A DNA stretch of 9,600 nt, taken from positions 1 to 9,600 of the forward strand of contig JAEWNX010000426.1 of the NCBI GenBank assembly GCA_023461135.1. The letters are read 5' to 3'. The translations under genes and the position numbers were made by a program. This document shows, in pieces, positions 5,920 through 9,600 of this stretch; position 1 is the first letter of the stretch, and each line of letters opens with the position of its first letter. This stretch comes from Pseudomonadota bacterium. Its GTDB lineage: Bacteria > Pseudomonadota > Alphaproteobacteria > Caulobacterales > Aquidulcibacteraceae. Below the pieces are notes generated by a model. The model was not told where the DNA came from, searched no databases, and saw only the letters and a program-made list of their open reading frames with translations.

Positions 5920-6740
5920 AACAAGCCCAAGCTCTTGAAGCTCTCGGCGCCGTTGCGGCCGATGACGAGGTGGTCGTGCACCCTGACGCTGACGGCGCTC
6001 GCTGCGGCGACGATGTCGCGGGTGATGGCGATGTCGGCGGTGCTGGGTTTGGGATCTCCTGAAGGATGATTGTGCACGAGGATGACGGACGCCGCGGCGT
6101 GTTCGAGCGCGCGGCGGGCGATCTCGCGCGGATAGACAGGCGCGTGATCGACGGTGCCTTCGTTCATGACTTCGTCGGCGATCAGTTGGTTCTTCGCGTC
6201 CAGAAAGAGCACGCGGAATTGCTCGCGCGGCTCATGCGCCATGGCCATGCGGCAATAATTCACGAGCGCCGACCAGGAAGAGATGACGGTGCGCTGCTTG
6301 AATTCCGCCTTCGAAGCGCGCTCCAGCAGCGCCTGGACGACCTTAAGGTCTTGAGCGACCGCGGGGCCGGCGCCTCTCACCTCGGCGATGCGCTGCACGG
6401 GCGCGCCGAGGACCCCCGCGAGGGTGCCGAACTTGTCCAACAGCGCTTTGGCGAGCGGCTTGGTGTCGATGCGCGGGACGGTGCGGAACAGAAAGAGTTC
6501 GAGCAATTCGTAGTCGGCGAGCGCGCTCGGGCCGGCTTCGTCGAAGCGTTCGCGCAGGCGGGCGCGGTGATCGTGGTAGTGCGGTTTTTCTTTCGCGGCG
6601 GCGGGACGCTTTGCCGGGTTCCGGTTTGACGCCGGCGGCCCAAGGTCGAGGCCGTCGATCTGAAATGGAAACGTCTCGGAATCTTCGACGCGTGCGGCCG
6701 GGGCGGGAGCGGTGCGCGACTTGCCGGAGCGCCCCGCCAT
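5916..6740 (-). CDS. radC: RadC family (JAMM/MPN) protein
   Basis: This 274-residue protein has a disordered, Lys/Pro-rich N-terminal extension (1-52), a helical UPF0758-type domain with a helix-hairpin-helix-like segment (HRARLRERF at 58-66 to VRGAGPAVAQDLK at 121-133), and a C-terminal MPN/JAMM domain (about 150-274). Zinc-site residues are visible: E194 in MNEGT and the HNHPSGDPKPSTAD block, with H223, H225, S233 and D236. Despite the historical name, the biochemical role is unsettled: a DNA-repair function was withdrawn, and a metal-dependent hydrolase or nuclease role is proposed. The start at 6740 lies 7 bases after the map stop codon with a weak AGAGCGG ribosome binding site, and its stop overlaps the acetyltransferase start, so it is the middle gene of an operon. 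JAMM proteins are sometimes found in defence islands, but this context is housekeeping. Confidence 0.93.
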   Translation of the reverse strand: MAGRSGKSRTAPAPAARVEDSETFPFQIDGLDLGPPASNRNPAKRPAAAKEKPHYHDHRARLRERFDEAGPSALADYELLELFLFRTVPRIDTKPLAKALLDKFGTLAGVLGAPVQRIAEVRGAGPAVAQDLKVVQALLERASKAEFKQRTVISSWSALVNYCRMAMAHEPREQFRVLFLDAKNQLIADEVMNEGTVDHAPVYPREIARRALEHAAASVILVHNHPSGDPKPSTADIAITRDIVAAASAVSVRVHDHLVIGRNGAESFKSLGLL

Positions 6741-6747
6741 CGCCGCT

Positions 6748-7578
6748 CTATCCGTTGAGCGCGTGCGGCTGATCGAGGCCGGCGGGCGATTTCGTGAAAA
6801 TCTCCACGCCTGTCTCCGTCACGCCGATCGAGTGCTCGTATTGCGCCGAAAGTGACTTGTCCTTCGTCACCGCGGTCCAGCCGTCCGCCAGCACCTTCAC
6901 AGCGGGGCTGCCGAGATTGAGCATGGGCTCGACGGTGAAGATCATGCCCGGCTTCAGTTGCTCGCCTTGGCCTGGCTTGCCGAAATGGAGGATGTTCGGC
7001 GCGTCGTGGAAGACGCGGCCTAACCCGTGGCCGCAGAACTCGCGCACGACCGAGCAACGTTCGCCTTCGGCGTAGGATTGGATGGCGTGACCGAGATCGC
7101 CGAGCGCGGCCCCCGGCTTGATGGCGGCGATGCCGCGCATCATCGCTTCGTAGGTGACGTCCATCAGACGCTGTGCTTTGCGCGGGACGTCGCCGATCCC
7201 GTACATGCGGCTCGTGTCGCCGTGCCAGCCGTCGAGGATCACGGTGACGTCAATGTTGACGATATCGCCGCTCTTGAGGACGCGGTCGCTCGGTATGCCA
7301 TGGCACACCGTGTGATTGAGCGACGTACAGATCGTGTGGCGATAGCCGCGGTAAAACACGCAGGCCGGCAGCGCGCCATGGTCGAACACGAACTCGCGCG
7401 CCAGGTCGTCCAGACGGCGCGTCGTGACGCCCTCTTTTGTTTCCGTGACCAGCATATCCAGGCACATGGCGGCCAGCCGGCCGGCGGCGGCCATGCCCGC
7501 GAACGCCGCCGCGGGCTCGTGCAGCTTGATCTGGCCGATATTGCGCTCGGGCGCTTCGACGGCCTGGACGTAACTCAT
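6748..7578 (-). CDS. map: Type I methionine aminopeptidase
   Basis: This cytoplasmic enzyme removes the initiator Met from nascent proteins. The 276-residue protein is a standard pita-bread fold with all five metal ligands: D110 (VNIDVT), D121 (HGDTSR), H184 (CGHGLGR), E217 (FTVEPML) and E248 (QYEHSIGVTE), plus the substrate-contacting H93 in VCHGIPSD. The frame is open upstream to 7842, but that part is low-similarity and lies over the divergent DUF1036 gene. The start at 7578 (MSYVQAVEAPERN) is preferred because a CGGAGA ribosome binding site sits 5 bases before it; an in-frame ATG at 7605 has none. In place of the usual Asn-Glu before the VCHG motif it has Asn-His, a minor variation. It heads the leftward operon with radC and the AAC(6')-like gene. 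Confidence 0.96.
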   Translation of the reverse strand: MSYVQAVEAPERNIGQIKLHEPAAAFAGMAAAGRLAAMCLDMLVTETKEGVTTRRLDDLAREFVFDHGALPACVFYRGYRHTICTSLNHTVCHGIPSDRVLKSGDIVNIDVTVILDGWHGDTSRMYGIGDVPRKAQRLMDVTYEAMMRGIAAIKPGAALGDLGHAIQSYAEGERCSVVREFCGHGLGRVFHDAPNILHFGKPGQGEQLKPGMIFTVEPMLNLGSPAVKVLADGWTAVTKDKSLSAQYEHSIGVTETGVEIFTKSPAGLDQPHALNG

Positions 7579-7605
7579 GCGGTCTCCGGTTCGACGGCTC
7601 TCCAT

Positions 7606-7634
7606 AACATAGGCAGCCCGAGTTAACAGCCGAA
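7606..7634 (-). promoter_or_regulatory. Candidate promoter of map operon
   Basis: TTCGGC (7629-7634) and TATGTT (7606-7611) on the minus strand have a 17-base spacer and would give a leader of roughly 20-25 bases ending at the CGGAGA site. The -10 box is good but the -35 box is poor. The position fits the start chosen for map and the divergent layout. Confidence 0.35.
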
Positions 7635-7644
7635 GGGCGCCCGT

Positions 7645-7673
7645 TTGACGGCCCGCGCGGCCTGATGTTTCAC
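7645..7673 (+). promoter_or_regulatory. Candidate promoter of DUF1036 gene
   Basis: TTGACG (7645-7650) matches the housekeeping -35 sequence common in Caulobacter. A TTTCAC at 7668-7673, after 17 bases, is the best-spaced -10 candidate but is a weak match. It lies in the 127-base divergent region between map and this gene. Confidence 0.35.
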
Positions 7674-7705
7674 TGTTCCCCGAGGGATATGGTGGGGAGA
7701 TGGAC

Positions 7706-8155
7706 ATGTCTCTGAGAAAGGCGGCGTTGGCCGTGGCGTGCCTTGGGCTGGCGGCGGGCGCGCCTGCGCCGGCGCTGGCGCAGAAGGGCCCGAACGGCGA
7801 CGGCGAGATCGTTTTCCGGGTCTGCAACAATACCAACGACAACGCCCGAGTTGCGGTCTCCTATCAACCAGTCGGCAACGGCCAGTTCTACAATGAAGGA
7901 TGGTATGGCGTGCCGTCGCGCTCGTGCCAGGACCTAGTGCGCACCGGCAACGCGTACATCTACGGCTACGCCGAAGTGGAGAACGACAACTCACGTTATT
8001 GGTCCGGCGATCATCCGCTCTGCGTTCAGTATCCAGGACCTTACGCGTTCTGGAGCGGCGCTTCGGAATACTGCGAGGCGGGCCAAGAGGTGCGCAACTT
8101 CGTGGCGATGCACGCCGACGATTTCGGCGTCTACACCTGGACGCTCGATCCTTAG
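7706..8155 (+). CDS. Secreted DUF1036 family protein
   Basis: This 149-residue exported protein has a Sec signal peptide: MSLRK, a hydrophobic core, and a likely cut after APALA at residue 25. The mature domain has the DUF1036 pattern: FRVCNNT (37-43) with the first Cys, a Tyr/Trp-rich NEGWYGV (63-69) followed by the second Cys (C74), an aromatic YIYGYAE (84-90), and two further cysteines (C106, C123). The four cysteines could form two disulfides in the periplasm. The family's function is unknown; it is common in alphaproteobacteria and cyanobacteria. The ATG at 7706 is preferred over the one at 7700 because GGGGAG (7694-7699) is 6 bases from 7706 but abuts 7700. The gene is monocistronic or loosely linked to the hemerythrin gene, with a possible hairpin after it. 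Confidence 0.85.
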   Translation: MSLRKAALAVACLGLAAGAPAPALAQKGPNGDGEIVFRVCNNTNDNARVAVSYQPVGNGQFYNEGWYGVPSRSCQDLVRTGNAYIYGYAEVENDNSRYWSGDHPLCVQYPGPYAFWSGASEYCEAGQEVRNFVAMHADDFGVYTWTLDP

Positions 8156-8161
8156 CATCAC

Positions 8162-8202
8162 CACGCCTGCGCGCGCGGAACTGCGAGCGTGGCGTGTTTG
8201 TT
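8162..8202 (+). terminator. Possible terminator after DUF1036 gene
   Basis: CACGCC (8162-8167) pairs with GGCGTG (8191-8196), followed directly by TTTGTT (8197-8202). The loop is long (23 bases), though it is G+C-rich and may fold further. Its position 6 bases after the stop codon favours a terminator, probably a leaky one. Confidence 0.35.
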
Positions 8203-8230
8203 AGGCCGTGGCAGCACGGAGTAAGCAGCC

Positions 8231-8872
8231 ATGGCAAGAACGGCGAAGCGCAAGTCAGCGAAGAAGACCTGCAAGGCAAAGTCGGCGAAGTCGGCGGCGA
8301 GCCGGCGCAACGGTTCGGCCCGCAAGAATGGCGGGCGTTCGCCCTCGTCCGCCCGCGAACCGGCGGCTATCCAATTGCTGAAGCAGGATCATCGTACGGT
8401 CGAGGACCTTTTCGAGGAATTCGAAGGCGCGAAGCGTCCCGCGGATAAACGCGCGATCGCCAAGGAAATCTGCATGGAGCTGACGATCCACGCGATGATC
8501 GAGGAGGAGATTTTCTACCCAGCGGTCAAGGACGTGGTCGACGAGGAAATCTACAGCGAAGCGCACGTGGAGCATGACGGCGCCAAGGTTTTGATCGCGG
8601 AAATCATGGCGGCCGACCCCAGCGACGAATTCTACGACGCGCGCGTGAAGGTGCTGTCGGAGATGATCAAGCATCACGTGAAAGAGGAAGAGCAGCGCGA
8701 CGGCATGTTCGCGCAGGCGCGCAAGGGCGACATCGACTTCGACGAGCTTGGCGAACGGCTGCAGACGCGCAAGGAAGACCTGATGCGCGTCATGCAACGG
8801 AACGGCGTGCCGGCGCCCGAAGCGCGCACGATGCACGGCGCCAAAGTGAAGCTAGGTCAGCCCTACGCGTGA
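8231..8872 (+). CDS. Hemerythrin (HHE) domain protein with basic N-terminal tail
   Basis: This 213-residue protein has residues 46-160 forming a four-helix hemerythrin-like domain with a probable di-iron site: H54 (KQDHRTVEDLF), H87 and E91 (IHAMIEEEIFYP), H115 (VEHDGAK), and the HHVKEEE block with H148/H149 and E152/E153. Bacterial proteins of this group bind O2 or NO, or buffer iron and oxidative stress; which applies here cannot be told from sequence. Residues 1-42 are a Lys/Arg/Ala/Ser-rich tail with about 15 basic and no acidic residues, resembling histone H1-like C-terminal repeats; it is unlike a signal peptide and may bind nucleic acid. The C-terminal 55 residues are a charged extension ending KVKLGQPYA. 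The ATG at 8231 has GGAG (8218-8221) 9 bases upstream. Its stop is only 6 bases from the convergent pleD stop. Confidence 0.9.
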   Translation: MARTAKRKSAKKTCKAKSAKSAASRRNGSARKNGGRSPSSAREPAAIQLLKQDHRTVEDLFEEFEGAKRPADKRAIAKEICMELTIHAMIEEEIFYPAVKDVVDEEIYSEAHVEHDGAKVLIAEIMAADPSDEFYDARVKVLSEMIKHHVKEEEQRDGMFAQARKGDIDFDELGERLQTRKEDLMRVMQRNGVPAPEARTMHGAKVKLGQPYA

Positions 8873-8878
8873 CGCGGC

Positions 8879-9600
8879 CTAGGCGGCGCGCGAAGCCGTT
8901 TTCCCAATCACGCGGTTGCGCCCGGCGCGCTTGGCTTCGTAAAGGCCTTCATCGGCGCGCTTGAGGAGGGCTTCGGCGGTGTCTTCGGCGCCGTCGGAGC
9001 ATGCCACGCCGATCGAGACGGTGACTTCGAGCGGATGCGGCAGGCCAGGTGCGTTGAACGGCGCGGCGCAGATGCTGCGCCGCAGACGCTCGGCCGCGAG
9101 ACAGGCGATGTCGCCGCTGGTGCGCGGCATGATCACCACGAATTCTTCCCCGCCCATGCGGCAGGCGAAGTCTGACGGGCGCACGTTGGAGCCCAGACGC
9201 ACGGCGAATTCCTGCAGCACGCAGTCGCCGATGTCGTGGCCGAACGTGTCATTGCAGCGTTTGAAGTGGTCGATATCGATCGTCATCACCGACACAACGT
9301 CGCCGCCGCACTGAGCACGCTGCACCAAAGGCGTGAGCTGCGCCATCACGAAACGGCGGTTGTAAAGGCCCGTGAGCTGGTCGGTGATCGCCAGTTCGAG
9401 GCTCTGATCGAGACGCGTGCGCAGCGCATCCATATAGCGCTTGCGCCGCATCAAAGTACGCGCGCGGGCGATCAGTTCTTCATCGTCGATCGGGCGGGCG
9501 ATGATGTCATGCGCGCCGAGTTCGAGCGCGCGCACGGCGCGGGCGCGGTCGTCCGGTTCGACCACCGCGAGGATGGGCAAATGCCGCGTCGGCTCTCCCG
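8879..9600 (-). CDS. pleD: PleD-type diguanylate cyclase response regulator (partial, 5' end outside window)
   Basis: This is the C-terminal part of a PleD-like protein; the frame is open through the right edge, and the TTG at 9580 is internal, not a start. What is visible is the end of the second receiver-like domain (PILAVVEPDD through ARPIDDEELIARA, lacking its phospho-acceptor region here), a helical connector (SLELAITDQLTGLYNRR), then a full GGDEF domain. The active site reads GGEEF (codons 9140-9154), as in Caulobacter PleD, and the upstream RPSD (9170-9181) is an intact inhibitory I-site, so product feedback is expected. IDIDHFKRCNDTFGHDIGD is the canonical GTP/metal-binding stretch. 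PleD condenses two GTP into c-di-GMP when its first receiver is phosphorylated and controls polar development. The first receiver domain, and often the neighbouring divK, would lie just beyond the window. Confidence 0.93.
   Translation of the reverse strand, partial: GEPTRHLPILAVVEPDDRARAVRALELGAHDIIARPIDDEELIARARTLMRRKRYMDALRTRLDQSLELAITDQLTGLYNRRFVMAQLTPLVQRAQCGGDVVSVMTIDIDHFKRCNDTFGHDIGDCVLQEFAVRLGSNVRPSDFACRMGGEEFVVIMPRTSGDIACLAAERLRRSICAAPFNAPGLPHPLEVTVSIGVACSDGAEDTAEALLKRADEGLYEAKRAGRNRVIGKTASRAA

Noticed and set aside
3583..7578. A known defence system such as Thoeris around the TIR domain
   Set aside because: No ThsA-like SIR2 or SLOG effector, cyclase, nuclease or Argonaute gene is present. 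Neighbours are housekeeping genes, so no named system is claimed.
7579..7842. N-terminal extension of map by 88 codons
   Set aside because: The extension overlaps the divergent DUF1036 gene and has no resemblance to the family N-terminus. The start at 7578 has a proper ribosome binding site.
7623..8279. 218-codon leftward frame opposite the DUF1036 gene
   Set aside because: Composition is dominated by Arg, Ser and Pro, and it overlaps a clear secreted-protein gene on the other strand.

Overview
The window looks like a chromosomal segment of a G+C-rich alphaproteobacterium, most likely from the Caulobacterales or a related lineage. The strongest evidence is the C-terminal half of a PleD-type diguanylate cyclase at the right edge and a DUF1476 protein (F1Fo-ATPase inhibitor subunit zeta) at the left. 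The purB, map and radC genes are ordinary housekeeping genes. There are no rRNA or tRNA genes, insertion sequences, CRISPR arrays or phage genes, and no gene-free stretch longer than 300 bases.

Left part (1-2124): the zeta gene reads rightward. A 58-residue acidic protein and a secreted DUF1579-like protein read leftward, and a putative lipoprotein reads rightward. The DUF1579-like gene and the lipoprotein gene are divergent. The DUF1579-like gene has a conspicuous triple ACAAAG/CTTTGT operator between its probable promoter and its ribosome binding site. A nested inverted repeat, probably its terminator, follows its stop codon.

Centre (2184-7578): five leftward genes lie close together in the order map, radC, an AAC(6')-like acetyltransferase, an MFS transporter fused to a TIR domain, and purB. 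The first three are almost certainly one transcription unit: map and radC are 7 bp apart, and radC overlaps the acetyltransferase by ATGA. The MFS-TIR gene follows after 60 bp and has its own strong ribosome binding site. The MFS-TIR protein is the most unusual item here: a 12-helix spinster-like carrier of normal length (residues 1 to about 444), a short linker, and a complete TIR_2-type domain (about 479-607) with a putative NADase glutamate. It would place a TIR domain on the cytoplasmic face of the inner membrane, coupled to a transporter that could act as a sensor or an anchor. G+C falls over the TIR part, which suggests that this domain was added later.

Right part (7706-9600): a secreted DUF1036 protein diverges from map. 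It is followed by a hemerythrin-like protein with a histone H1-like basic N-terminal tail, which converges on the partial pleD gene. PleD makes c-di-GMP and in Caulobacter controls the swarmer-to-stalked transition. Function calls come from reading motifs by eye; no database search was run.
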